Part shown: piece by piece, positions 1 through 8,539 of the stretch
Numbering within the stretch: position 1 is the first letter of the stretch
Layout: every line of letters begins with the position of its first letter
Position numbers and translations under genes: made by a program
The notes under the pieces: model-generated
Seen by the model: the letters and a program-made list of their open reading frames with translations, nothing else
The model's database searches: none
What the model was told of the DNA's origin: nothing
Assembly (NCBI RefSeq): GCF_002210225.1
Contig: NZ_MWUJ01000023.1
Span: 1 to 34,747 of the forward strand
Reading direction: 5' to 3'
Source: Geofilum rhodophaeum
GTDB taxonomy: Bacteria; Bacteroidota; Bacteroidia; Bacteroidales; Marinilabiliaceae
DNA: 34,747 nucleotides

Positions 1-286
1 CGGTGTGCCCCCGTCAGGGGCACGGATAAAAAAGCGGACTGAAGTCCGCAGCGATGAGGCACCCGTGCCTCATCGCATCAACTGGTCATAGAGATTTCCT
101 TCTTTGACGCCCCACAGGCTCGGGGCACAGGTGCCCCAAGCCCGCGGACTTCAGTCCGCTTACCTACCCGCGCCCACCGGGCGCTCCACTTCTGCCCTAA
201 TCATAGCCCAGGACTTCAGTCCTGGGTGGCCTTGTGCGTCAGCCAGAGATAAAGACGTCGCCCAGGACTTCAGTCCTGGGTGGCCT
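1..286. repeat. Cluster of REP-like palindromes (possible REPIN/BIME)
   Basis: At least six short perfect hairpins lie in under 300 bases. GTGCCCC/GGGGCAC is at 5-23 and again in inverted order (GGGGCAC-AG-GTGCCCC) at 122-137. GCGGACT/AGTCCGC is at 34-49 and 144-159. A 12-bp-stem palindrome is at 51-76. CCCAGGACTTCAGTCCTGGG occurs twice, at 207-226 and 261-280. The last two belong to a direct repeat of period 54 (206-247 and 260-301, with small differences). All the 'ggact..agtcc' hairpins share the same core. This resembles REP/REPIN sequences, which are mobilised in trans by Y1 (RAYT) transposases; no such transposase gene is in the window. The last palindrome supplies the waaA stop codon. 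Confidence 0.8.
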
Positions 287-1517
287 GTGTGCCAGCCGAA
301 ACCCCCAGCACACGCTCCGTAGCCCCCGTCATTCTGCCGACATAGGCACTGGCCGCAGCGCCAGCTGCAGCCAGCCGGGCAGCATCACCGTCCCACAAAC
401 CTGCCATCACCTGCTCAAAATCCGCCTGCCCCGCAATGGCAAAGGCAGCGCCCTCCTCCAGCAAATCCATCGCCTCCTTAAATTTCTTGTGGTGGGGACC
501 AAAAATCACGGGCATCCCGTAAGTAGCGGCCTCCAGCGTGTTGTGAATCCCCTTGCCAAAGCCGCCCCCAATGTAGGCCACACTGCCGTAGCGGTAGAGC
601 GACGACAGCAAGCCAATGGTGTCGATCACCAGTACACGTGCCTCCGCCGATACCGCGCCCTTCAGTTGCGAGAAACGGGCTGCGCCCCCTTTAAAGCGCG
701 CAACCAGCTCCTGCACATGCGCCTCGTGCACCTCATGCGGCGCCACTATTATTTTCACATCCGATGGCGCCTGCTCCAACCACTTGGCCAAAATCGCCTC
801 ATCGGGCGGCCAGGTACTGCCGGCCACCAGGACGCGCTGACCCTTTGCAAAGTCGGCAATCACCGGCACCTCACGCGCCTGCTCCACCAAAGCCTTTACC
901 CGGTCGAAGCGCGTATCGCCCGCCACCTCGCAGTGCGCCACCCCAATGCTGCGCAGTAGGCTGGCCGAGCGCTCGTCCTGCACAAAAAAACGGGTAACCA
1001 GCGGCAGCAACTTCCGGAACCAGCCCCCATACCATCTGAAGAAGATCTGCTCCTCCCTGAAAATGGCCGAGACCAGATAAAGCGGAATATTGCGCCGCTT
1101 CAAAGCCTTAAAATAGTGGAACCAGTATTCGTACTTAATGAAATAAACCTCAGAAGGCCGCACCTTATCTATAAAACGACGCGCATTCGCAGCCGTGTCG
1201 GCCGGCAGATAGAGCACCAAATCGGCCAGCTCATAATTCTTGCGCACCTCGTAACCCGAAGGAGAGAAGAAAGTCAGCACCACCTTATGGTCGGGCCGCT
1301 GCTTGCGCAGCGCCTCTATCAGCGGCCGCCCCTGCTCAAACTCCCCCAGCGAAGCACAGTGCACCCAGGCCACCTTGTCGTCCCCCCAAAAAGCGGCCAA
1401 ATCGCCCCACACCCTGCGTCGCCCCTGCAGCAGCAAGGCGGCACGGTGATTAAAAGGTGCTGCCAGTCGCAACACCCAGCCATACAATAAAATACCCAAA
1501 TTATAAACCAGACACAT
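270..1517 (-). CDS. waaA: 3-deoxy-D-manno-octulosonic acid (Kdo) transferase
   Basis: This enzyme transfers Kdo from CMP-Kdo to the lipid A precursor at the inner membrane, the first step of LPS core assembly. The 415-residue length is normal for the family. An N-terminal hydrophobic segment (about residues 5-22) anchors the protein. The GT30 N-domain follows, with the SLGEFEQG motif; Glu59 is the expected catalytic residue. The C-domain carries VAGSTWPPDE and the GGGFGKGIHNTLEAA nucleotide-sugar motif. It is divergent from glnS and a promoter-like element lies 36 bases upstream. The oddity is the end: the final residues GTQATQD and the TGA stop are encoded by a REP-like palindrome, so the native C-terminus was probably altered by the repeat. 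The catalytic domains look intact. Confidence 0.93.
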   Translation of the reverse strand: MCLVYNLGILLYGWVLRLAAPFNHRAALLLQGRRRVWGDLAAFWGDDKVAWVHCASLGEFEQGRPLIEALRKQRPDHKVVLTFFSPSGYEVRKNYELADLVLYLPADTAANARRFIDKVRPSEVYFIKYEYWFHYFKALKRRNIPLYLVSAIFREEQIFFRWYGGWFRKLLPLVTRFFVQDERSASLLRSIGVAHCEVAGDTRFDRVKALVEQAREVPVIADFAKGQRVLVAGSTWPPDEAILAKWLEQAPSDVKIIVAPHEVHEAHVQELVARFKGGAARFSQLKGAVSAEARVLVIDTIGLLSSLYRYGSVAYIGGGFGKGIHNTLEAATYGMPVIFGPHHKKFKEAMDLLEEGAAFAIAGQADFEQVMAGLWDGDAARLAAAGAAASAYVGRMTGATERVLGVSAGTQATQD

Positions 1518-1552
1518 AAGCTTTTACTTTTCAAATGCTCAACAAGTGGCCT

Positions 1553-1560
1553 CAAAAATA
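1553..1560 (-). promoter_or_regulatory. Bacteroidota -7 element for waaA
   Basis: Read on the minus strand this is TATTTTTG, matching the Bacteroidota TAnnTTTG -7 consensus. It lies about 36 bases upstream of the waaA ATG. No clear -33 TTG at the right spacing was seen. Confidence 0.45.
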
Positions 1561-1623
1561 CAACAAGGGGGACGACTCCCTCACATTTTTGGACCAAAAA
1601 AGCAGAAAGCCCCTAAAAACTTT

Positions 1624-1631
1624 TACTTTTG
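1624..1631 (+). promoter_or_regulatory. Bacteroidota -7 element for glnS
   Basis: TACTTTTG matches TAnnTTTG. Transcription would start near 1637. That excludes the upstream TTG at 1629 as the glnS start and supports the ATG at 1692. Confidence 0.6.
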
Positions 1632-1691
1632 CATCTTGTACCTGGGGTTTTTAAAGGACCGGGGCCGACATTACACTTTTTTGAGCAGAAC

Positions 1692-3401
1692 ATGAGCAAC
1701 GAAGCAGCAAAACCTTCCGTGGAAGAAGTCAAGACAAATTTTATTTACCAGGAAATAGACAAGGATCTGGCCCAGGGTAAGAACGGCGGTAAGATACTCA
1801 CCCGTTTTCCACCCGAGCCCAACGGCTACCTGCACATTGGTCACGCCAAGTCCATCTGTCTCAACTTTGGCATTGCCAAACATTACAAGGCCGCCTGTAA
1901 CCTGCGTTTCGACGACACCAATCCCACCAAGGAGGAGGTCGAGTACGTCGACTCCATTCAGGAAGACATCCGCTGGCTGGGCTTTGAGTGGGAAGGGGAA
2001 CCCAGGTACGCCTCCGACTACTTTGAGCAACTCTACCAGTGGGCCGTATTGCTCATCAAAAAAGGCAAGGCCTACGTCTGCGAACTCAACGCCGAGCAAA
2101 TAGCCGCCCAAAAGGGTACACCCACCACCCCCGGTCAGGACAGTCCCTTCCGCAACCGCTCGGTGGAAGAGAACCTCGACCTTTTTGAGCGCATGCGCAA
2201 AGGGGAGTTTAAGGACGGTGAAAAAATACTGCGGGCCAAAATCGACATGGCCTCGCCCAACATGCACATGCGCGATCCCATCATGTACCGCATCATCCAC
2301 CGCCACCATCACCGGACCGGCGACCAGTGGTGCATTTATCCCATGTACGATTTTACGCACGGTCAGAGCGACTTTATAGAAGGCATCACCCATTCGATTT
2401 GCACCCTCGAATTTGAGGTGCACCGCCCCCTTTACAACTGGTTCCTCGACCAGATTCTGGATGGCGAAGACGCCCCTGCAGTACGGCCCCGACAGATCGA
2501 ATTTGCCCGTCTCAACCTCAACTACACCGTAATGAGCAAGCGCAAGCTGCTCGAGCTGGTACAGAAGGGCATTGTTTCGGGCTGGGACGACCCCCGTATG
2601 CCCACCATTTCGGGACTGCGGCGCAGGGGCTACACCCCCGAAAGCATTCGCATGTTTGCCGACCGCGTGGGTGTGGCGCGGCGCGACAATGTGATCGACC
2701 TTGCCCTGCTGGAGTACTGTGTGCGCGAGGACCTCAACAAGCGGGCCATGCGCGTTAACGCCGTACTCGACCCCGTGAAAGTCGTCATTACCAACTATCC
2801 CGAGGGACAGGTGGAGATGATGGAAACCGTGAATAACCCCGAGGACGAAACGATGGGTACCCGTGAGCTGCCCTTCAGTCGCGAGATTTACATCGAGCGC
2901 GACGACTTCATGGAAGAACCTCCCAAGAAGTATTTCCGCCTGGGCCCCGGTCGCGAAGTCCGCCTAAAAAGCGCCTACATCATTAAGTGTGAGGATTATA
3001 AAAAAGATGCCGACGGTCGCGTCAGCGAAATTCATTGCAGCTACTACCCCGATTCCCGCAGCGGGGCAGACACCTCGGGCATTAAGGTAAAAGGCACCCT
3101 GCACTGGGTATCGGCAGCCCACGCAGTAGATGCCGAAATCCGCTTGTACGACCGCCTGTTTATGGACGAGGCGCCCGATGCGCATAAGGACAAGGATTTT
3201 AAGGACTTCCTGAATCCCGAATCGCTCAGCACCCTCAAGGGCTGCAAGCTCGAACCCTTTTTGGCCGGGGTAAAGCCGCTCGACCACTTCCAGTTTCAGC
3301 GTCTGGGCTACTTCTCGGCCGACAAAGACAGTCGACCCGACGCCCTGGTGTTCAATAAAACGGTGGGACTGAAAGACTCCTGGGCCAGGAGCAATAAGTA
3401 G
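1692..3401 (+). CDS. glnS: Glutaminyl-tRNA synthetase
   Basis: This is a class I synthetase that charges tRNA-Gln with glutamine in the cytoplasm. The catalytic core has the HIGH motif (HIGH at residues 48-51, within [14 protein letters not shown]) and the KMSKS-equivalent VMSKRKL. GlnRS-specific blocks are also present, such as [18 protein letters not shown] and the beta-barrel anticodon-binding region after about residue 340. The length is 569 residues, normal for bacterial GlnRS without a C-terminal YqeY extension. An in-frame TTG at 1629 would add 21 residues, but it lies inside the -7 element, so the ATG at 1692 (MSNEAAKPS) is chosen. The presence of GlnRS means Gln-tRNA-Gln is made directly here, although GltX is also encoded nearby (28606-30132). 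Confidence 0.97.
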   Translation: MSNEAAKPSVEEVKTNFIYQEIDKDLAQGKNGGKILTRFPPEPNGYLHIGHAKSICLNFGIAKHYKAACNLRFDDTNPTKEEVEYVDSIQEDIRWLGFEWEGEPRYASDYFEQLYQWAVLLIKKGKAYVCELNAEQIAAQKGTPTTPGQDSPFRNRSVEENLDLFERMRKGEFKDGEKILRAKIDMASPNMHMRDPIMYRIIHRHHHRTGDQWCIYPMYDFTHGQSDFIEGITHSICTLEFEVHRPLYNWFLDQILDGEDAPAVRPRQIEFARLNLNYTVMSKRKLLELVQKGIVSGWDDPRMPTISGLRRRGYTPESIRMFADRVGVARRDNVIDLALLEYCVREDLNKRAMRVNAVLDPVKVVITNYPEGQVEMMETVNNPEDETMGTRELPFSREIYIERDDFMEEPPKKYFRLGPGREVRLKSAYIIKCEDYKKDADGRVSEIHCSYYPDSRSGADTSGIKVKGTLHWVSAAHAVDAEIRLYDRLFMDEAPDAHKDKDFKDFLNPESLSTLKGCKLEPFLAGVKPLDHFQFQRLGYFSADKDSRPDALVFNKTVGLKDSWARSNK

Positions 3402-3442
3402 CGGCGCGGCAGCGGTCAGCAAAAAGCGCACTAAAAGTCATC

Positions 3443-3503
3443 AAAAAGATGTAACCTTAGCGCCTGCTTTCGGGTTAAAGCAGAGGTAAGCTTACATCTT
3501 TTT
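3443..3503. terminator. Long inverted repeat between glnS and the MORN gene, terminator or leader structure
   Basis: AAAAAGATGTAA at 3443-3454 pairs perfectly with TTACATCTTTTT at 3492-3503. An inner hairpin CTGCTTT/AAAGCAG is nested inside, so the whole can fold as one branched stem. The downstream arm ends in a T run, as in an intrinsic terminator for glnS. However, it ends only four bases before the MORN gene ATG, so it could instead act as a leader structure of that gene. Confidence 0.55.
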
Positions 3504-3507
3504 TCGT

Positions 3508-4344
3508 ATGTACCGTTCCGCTTCCATAGTACCGCACCTGCTGCTGAGTCTGTTCTTACTGACTATCGGACAGCCACTTTTGGCCCAAAGCGACACCCTC
3601 AACCAGGTGCTGCCCACAGGCGAAAAGACAGGCTACTGGCAGCTGCGTAACGAAGAGGGACAACTGGTAGAAGAAGGCCGCTACGAAAACGACCGCAAGG
3701 AAGGACTCTGGAAAAGCTATTACCCGGAGGGCAGTCTCCAACACGAAATCACCTACCAACAAGGCATTGCCAACGGTCCCGCCCGCTTCTTTTTTGAGGA
3801 CGGCCACTTGTGGGAAGAAGGCAACTGGAAGGAAGCCTATTGGGTGGGCGCCTACAAATTGTACCACCCCAGCGGCAAGCCGGCCTACGAATTCACCTAC
3901 AACCAGTACGGCAAGCGCCAGGGCGAGCAGCGTTATTATTACCCCGACGGCACCCTCAAATACAAGGGCAAATGGGCGGGGGGACAAATAGACGGCCATG
4001 TGGAGGTGTACGACAGCACCGGCACCTTGCAACAAATCCGTAATTACAGCGAGGGGAGTTTTGAAAGCACCACCGACCTGCAGCTTACCCGGCCCGAGGC
4101 CGGGGAAGCCAACGGCGAGCGCGTCCTTTCCCCCTTCCACGGCACCGGTCAGCATACCACCCGCAAGATGGATGGCCGCCTGTATCAGAAAGGCTACTTT
4201 AGAGATGGGATACTGCAAGACGGAGAAGAATACATCTACGACGACCAACGGCAACTGCGCCAGGTGCGTATTTACGAGAACGGCAAACTCATCCGCATCC
4301 GTTCCGGCAGCGATTTACCCAAGGAGCAACCGGCCCAACCTTAA
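3508..4344 (+). CDS. Exported MORN-repeat protein
   Basis: Unknown function. The 278-residue protein starts with a clear signal peptide (basic MYR, hydrophobic LLLSLFLLTIG) and a likely signal peptidase I cut at LLA-Q27. The mature protein is a run of MORN_2-type repeats of about 22 residues, for example GYWQLRNEEGQLVEEGRYEN, RKEGLWKSYYPEGSLQHEIT and GEQRYYYPDGTLKYKGKWAG. Such repeats are often labelled 'YwqK-family antitoxin', but nothing here suggests a toxin partner. Family members in Bacteroidota are generally periplasmic or surface proteins of unknown role. It is convergent with the histidine kinase gene, the two stops being three bases apart. An inverted repeat directly precedes the start codon. 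Confidence 0.85.
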   Translation: MYRSASIVPHLLLSLFLLTIGQPLLAQSDTLNQVLPTGEKTGYWQLRNEEGQLVEEGRYENDRKEGLWKSYYPEGSLQHEITYQQGIANGPARFFFEDGHLWEEGNWKEAYWVGAYKLYHPSGKPAYEFTYNQYGKRQGEQRYYYPDGTLKYKGKWAGGQIDGHVEVYDSTGTLQQIRNYSEGSFESTTDLQLTRPEAGEANGERVLSPFHGTGQHTTRKMDGRLYQKGYFRDGILQDGEEYIYDDQRQLRQVRIYENGKLIRIRSGSDLPKEQPAQP

Positions 4345-4347
4345 GCC

Positions 4348-6837
4348 TCACTCCCAGGCATCAAGAATGTAGCGAATCTCCAGCCACTCTGCCTCTACCT
4401 GCGTCAGCAAAGCAGTCAAGCCCTCTGCGGGTCCACCCGCCGCCAGCTCCAAGCGCTGCGCCAAATCGCCCAGCTCCTGCATGCCCACATTCCAGGCCAG
4501 ACCCTTAACGGCATGCGCCAACACCCGCAAGTCCTCCTCTTTGTCCTCACGCACCAACTCCCGCAAACGCTGAATAAACGTCTGCATTTGAAAGGACGCC
4601 GAATGCAGGACCTTCTCCATGCCCTCCTGGTTACCCCCCAGGCGTTCCAGCAAATCGTTCAAATCGAGATGCACCGGCTTACCCTGATGAAAACTCATCG
4701 CTTCGTCCACCTCCTCAAAACCGGGAATAAAGCGATCCAACACCTCCTGAAGACGCTTCCGGTCGACCGGCTTAGCCAGAAAATCGTCCATGCCCGCCTG
4801 CAGACAAGCCGCCTGCTCCTCCTCCAGGGTTCCGGCCGACAAAGCCACCATCGGAAGATGGTGGCCCGAACCCACTTCCGCCGTCCGCCAAAGGCGCACC
4901 GCCTCCATGCCTCCCATAACCGGCATCTGCACATCCACCAGCGCCAGAGCGGGCTGCTCCTTTTCCAACAGACTCAGCAAATCGCGACCGTTACCCACCA
5001 CCTTAACACGCACCTCCGGAATGGGGCCCCTCAACATCAGGCGCAGCAATTCCACATTCAAGTCCTGGTCCTCCGCCACCACAATAAAGGGGCGACCAAA
5101 ATGTTTCTTTTGCAAGTGTTGGGCAGGCCGCTTATGCACCTCAGGTACCGATTCATCCGGCACCTTCAGCACCACCGAAAAATAAAAAACAGTCCCCTCA
5201 CCGGGGCGACTTACAAAATCTATATGTCCCCCCATCCTTTCCACGATGCGGTTCGAAATGATCAGGCCCAGTCCCGTGCCCCCGTACTTGCGTGTGGTGC
5301 TCGTATCGGCCTGCGAAAAGGCACGAAACAAACGCACCCGCTCCTCCTCCCGAATGCCAATCCCCGTGTCCTCCACCCTAAAATGTAGTCCCACCTGTCC
5401 CCCGCCAGGTTCCCCGGTCGCCACCCGCAAGCGCACCGAGCCCTCGTGGGTAAACTTCAGGGCATTCGACAACAAATTCAACAGCACTTGTTTCAAGCGC
5501 AGGGCATCCCCCAACACCAAAGCAGGCAACTGAACCGGCAAGTCCGCCTCAAGCAACAAGCCCTTCTGCTGCGCCTGGAGACTCAGCATAGCCAGGGTTT
5601 CCTCCACCACGGCACGCAAATCAAAGGCCTGCTCCTCCAGTTCGAGTCGCCCCGCCTCAATTTTCGAAAAATCCAGGATGTCGTTCACCACCCCCAGCAG
5701 AGCATGGCCCGAAGTATGCACATTATTCAAATACCGGCGCTGGGTGGCACTCAAGGGCGTCGCCTCCAGCAACTCCGAGAAACCCAGAATGGCCGTCAGC
5801 GGCGTACGTATTTCGTGACTCATATTGGCCAAAAACTCGCTTTTGGTGCGACTCGCTTCCTGGGCCTGATCGCGGGCGCGACGCAAAGCCCGTTCCACCT
5901 CTATTTTCAACAAGGTGTCGGCCAGCGAGTTCGACAGCACACTCAACAAATAAACATCGCTCCCCTTCCAGTCCATCTGCGTTTTAACCGCATCAAAACC
6001 CAGAATGCCGCTTACCCTGCCCCGCATACTCAAAGGCACCGAAAGCAGCGACTGAATGTGCTGGCGGACAAAAAGTTCACGCTCACGAACGCCATCGGCA
6101 GGAACATCGTCCAAAGACCTCACCTGCACCACCTGCTCCTTCGACAATTGGCCCCACCACCAGGGCAGCTCCGTCAGCGGCAAATCCTGCACCGCCTCCT
6201 TTTCGGCACTGATTCCCGGCGCACACCACTCATGCGTATTGGTAATGGTACCCCGTTCCAGGTCGGCCAAAAACACATAAGCCCTATCCACCCCCATCAA
6301 ACGGCCGGTCCGCTCCAACATGCTGTCGATCTTCTCGTCAATATTTTCGGCATGGGAGCCAATAAAATCATAAGAAACATCCGCCACCAAACGATGAAAA
6401 AGCGTCTGCCTATCGAGGTGTTCCTCAAACAAACGCCTTTCCGTTACATCCTCCGCAACCCCTTCTATCCAACCCATCTCCGGATTGAGGCGCGCCGAAA
6501 TCCGCACCCACACCAGAGAGGCATCCAGGCGACGAAAGCGCCCTTCAAAGCCCTCCACCTTTCCATACCTTTGCAGCAGCGTTACAAAACGCTCCCGCAC
6601 CGACAAATGCTCGTAACGCTCCGTCAGATAAAAAGGAGCCGCCAATAAAGCCGCCCGATCGGCCACCCCGCACATCCGCGCAAAAGCCTCATTGCCATCG
6701 AGCACCAAACCATCACTGAGCTGCGTACGGAAAAGGCCCAACTGAGAATGCATAAAAAAACTGCGGTAACCCACCTCGGAATATCCCGAAGCAGATGGAC
6801 GCTCCTCCCCCATTCCGGCCCCTTCCTTGCTTTGCAT
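4348..6837 (-). CDS. Orphan hybrid sensor histidine kinase (PAS-GAF-HisKA-HATPase-REC-HPt)
   Basis: A signalling kinase of 829 residues with no predicted membrane segment, so it probably senses a cytoplasmic cue. The order is an N-terminal PAS-like domain (about 25-135, ending in the PAC-like GVAEDVTERR), a GAF domain (about 145-315), HisKA with His341 in SHEIRTPL, HATPase with GTGLGLIISNRIVERMGG, a receiver with phospho-acceptor Asp635 in LVDVQMPVMGG, and a C-terminal HPt domain with His775 in AHAVKGLAWNVGM. All phosphorelay residues are present, so His-Asp-His transfer within one chain is possible. The final output regulator is not in the window: no response regulator gene lies next to it. 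It is divergent from cysS. Confidence 0.93.
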   Translation of the reverse strand: MQSKEGAGMGEERPSASGYSEVGYRSFFMHSQLGLFRTQLSDGLVLDGNEAFARMCGVADRAALLAAPFYLTERYEHLSVRERFVTLLQRYGKVEGFEGRFRRLDASLVWVRISARLNPEMGWIEGVAEDVTERRLFEEHLDRQTLFHRLVADVSYDFIGSHAENIDEKIDSMLERTGRLMGVDRAYVFLADLERGTITNTHEWCAPGISAEKEAVQDLPLTELPWWWGQLSKEQVVQVRSLDDVPADGVRERELFVRQHIQSLLSVPLSMRGRVSGILGFDAVKTQMDWKGSDVYLLSVLSNSLADTLLKIEVERALRRARDQAQEASRTKSEFLANMSHEIRTPLTAILGFSELLEATPLSATQRRYLNNVHTSGHALLGVVNDILDFSKIEAGRLELEEQAFDLRAVVEETLAMLSLQAQQKGLLLEADLPVQLPALVLGDALRLKQVLLNLLSNALKFTHEGSVRLRVATGEPGGGQVGLHFRVEDTGIGIREEERVRLFRAFSQADTSTTRKYGGTGLGLIISNRIVERMGGHIDFVSRPGEGTVFYFSVVLKVPDESVPEVHKRPAQHLQKKHFGRPFIVVAEDQDLNVELLRLMLRGPIPEVRVKVVGNGRDLLSLLEKEQPALALVDVQMPVMGGMEAVRLWRTAEVGSGHHLPMVALSAGTLEEEQAACLQAGMDDFLAKPVDRKRLQEVLDRFIPGFEEVDEAMSFHQGKPVHLDLNDLLERLGGNQEGMEKVLHSASFQMQTFIQRLRELVREDKEEDLRVLAHAVKGLAWNVGMQELGDLAQRLELAAGGPAEGLTALLTQVEAEWLEIRYILDAWE

Positions 6838-7001
6838 TACACTTTTGGTTTACAAAATAATAATTCCTTACACAACACGCATCTTACACTCCTACGCAGT
6901 GCAAACAAAAAAGTATACAACTTTTTTGTAAAAAACCAGTCCATTGGCAGCATTCCCACCTTTTTTGTAATTTAGCAGGTCTAAATAAAAGAAAGTCCAT
7001 C
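6838..7001. other. AT-rich divergent intergenic region with an inverted repeat at 6906-6928
   Basis: This gap separates the histidine kinase (-) and cysS (+). A perfect 9-bp inverted repeat, CAAAAAAGT-ATACA-ACTTTTTTG, lies at 6906-6928, and CTTTTTTGTAA occurs twice (near 6920 and 6960). The repeat could be an operator or merely A/T-rich symmetry. No gene is seen. Confidence 0.4.
6968..6975 (+). promoter_or_regulatory. Possible -7 element for cysS
   Basis: TAATTTAG is one base from TAnnTTTG and lies 26 bases before the cysS ATG. The position is suitable but the match is imperfect. Confidence 0.4.
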
Positions 7002-8474
7002 ATGCAAGCCAGCCTGAAAATCTTCAACACGCTCAGTCGCGAAAAAGAAATATTTGCCCCCCAAAAGCCCCCCCACGTCGGCCTCTACGTCTGCGGTCCC
7101 ACCGTTTACGGCGATCCCCACCTGGGCCATGCCCGTCCCGCCATCACCTTCGACGTACTTTTTCGTTACCTGAGTCACCTCGGCTACAAAGTGCGCTACG
7201 TGCGCAACATCACCGACGTAGGCCACCTCGAAAACGACGCCGACGAGGGCGAAGACAAAATTGCCCAAAAAGCACGTCTGGAATCGCTCGAGCCCATGGA
7301 AGTGGTGCAGTACTACACGGAGCGCTACCACAAATACATGGAAGCCCTCAACGTAAAATCGCCCTCCATCGAACCCCGCGCCTCGGGCCACATCATTGAG
7401 CAGCTGGCCCTGGTCGACAAAATACTGGAAGAAGGCTACGCCTACGAAAGCAACGGCTCCGTGTACTTCGACGTAGAGCGCTACAACCGCGAGCACCGCT
7501 ACGGCATCCTCTCCGGCCGCGTACTCGAAGACCTGCTGAGCACCACCCGTCAACTCGACGGTCAAAGCGAAAAGAAAAACAGCTACGACTTCGCCCTCTG
7601 GAAAAAAGCCAGTCCCTCCCACATCATGCGCTGGCCCAGTCGCTTCAGCGACGGCTTCCCCGGCTGGCACCTCGAGTGCACCGCCATGAGCGCCCGCTAC
7701 CTGGGCGAAAGCTTCGACATCCACGGCGGCGGCATGGACCTGCTCTTTCCGCACCACGAGTGCGAAATTGCGCAAAGCACCGTGGCCCACGGCCACGGTC
7801 CCGCCCGTTACTGGATGCACAACAACATGATCACCATCAACGGACAAAAAATGGGCAAATCGCTCGGCAACTTCATCACCCTCGAAGATTTCTTCAGCGG
7901 CAAGCACAAGTTGCTGGAGCAAGCCTACAGTCCCATGACCATCCGCTTCTTCATTTTACAGGCCCACTACCGCAGCACGGTGGACTTCTCCAACGAAGCC
8001 CTGCAAGCCGCCGGCAAGGGTCTGCAGCGTTTGATGGAAGGCCTTGCCCAGCTCGACAAGCTGCAAGCCGGAGCCCCCTCCGGCTTCGACCTCGAAGCCT
8101 TCCGCAACAAATGCTACGAAGCCCTCAACGACGACCTCAACACCCCCATTCTCATCGCCCAACTCTTCGAAGCCGTCAAGCTCATCAACGCCGCAGCTGC
8201 CGGCAAAGGCAGCTTCAGCGAAGAGGAACTAACAAGCCTGCGCCAACTGATGCACACCCTGGTGTTTGAGGTACTCGGACTCACCCCCGCCCAGGCCGAA
8301 GGAGCCAAGGGTTCGGAAACCCTCGAAGGCGTTATGCAGCTCCTCCTGAGTCTGCGTCAGCAAGCCAAGGAACAAAAGGACTGGGGCACCGCCGACAAAA
8401 TCCGCGACGAGCTCAAAGCCCTGGGCATCACTGTAAAAGACAGCAAAGACGGTGCCAGCTGGGAGTTAAAGTAA
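7002..8474 (+). CDS. cysS: Cysteinyl-tRNA synthetase
   Basis: This class I synthetase charges tRNA-Cys; a matching tRNA-Cys(GCA) gene is at 15641. At 490 residues it is of normal length. The first zinc ligand is Cys31 in YVCGPTVYG and the HIGH-type motif is HLGH at 40-43. Further zinc ligands lie in HLECTAMS and PHHECEIAQ, and the KMSKS loop appears as KMGKSLGN. The Gly in place of Ser is a variant of the motif and does not look inactivating. The DALR-type anticodon domain follows from about residue 350. It starts at an ATG after an A-rich leader with no Shine-Dalgarno sequence. The next gene starts 65 bases downstream on the same strand, so cotranscription is possible. Confidence 0.97.
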   Translation: MQASLKIFNTLSREKEIFAPQKPPHVGLYVCGPTVYGDPHLGHARPAITFDVLFRYLSHLGYKVRYVRNITDVGHLENDADEGEDKIAQKARLESLEPMEVVQYYTERYHKYMEALNVKSPSIEPRASGHIIEQLALVDKILEEGYAYESNGSVYFDVERYNREHRYGILSGRVLEDLLSTTRQLDGQSEKKNSYDFALWKKASPSHIMRWPSRFSDGFPGWHLECTAMSARYLGESFDIHGGGMDLLFPHHECEIAQSTVAHGHGPARYWMHNNMITINGQKMGKSLGNFITLEDFFSGKHKLLEQAYSPMTIRFFILQAHYRSTVDFSNEALQAAGKGLQRLMEGLAQLDKLQAGAPSGFDLEAFRNKCYEALNDDLNTPILIAQLFEAVKLINAAAAGKGSFSEEELTSLRQLMHTLVFEVLGLTPAQAEGAKGSETLEGVMQLLLSLRQQAKEQKDWGTADKIRDELKALGITVKDSKDGASWELK

Positions 8475-8539
8475 GTCGTACAGCAATCACAAAAGGACCC
8501 TTCCAAAACGAAAACCACCAAAAACCAATCGGTCTCCAA

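Noticed and set aside
1-286. CRISPR array
   Set aside because: The repeats are short palindromes of several types with unequal spacing and no set of unique spacers of constant length.
1671-2423. Open frame of 250 codons on the minus strand within glnS
   Set aside because: Shadow of a highly conserved synthetase; no independent promoter or family match.
3508-4344. Antitoxin of a toxin-antitoxin pair (YwqK-type label)
   Set aside because: The protein has a signal peptide and there is no toxin-like gene beside it; the label comes only from the MORN repeats.
5446-6648. Open frame of 400 codons on the plus strand opposite the histidine kinase
   Set aside because: Antisense to a kinase with all catalytic motifs; the product is rich in Gln, His and Arg with no domain.
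6906-6928. Inverted repeat as a defined operator for cysS or the kinase
   Set aside because: The symmetry is mostly A and T runs, which arise easily by chance in this AT-rich gap; kept only as a note within the intergenic entry.
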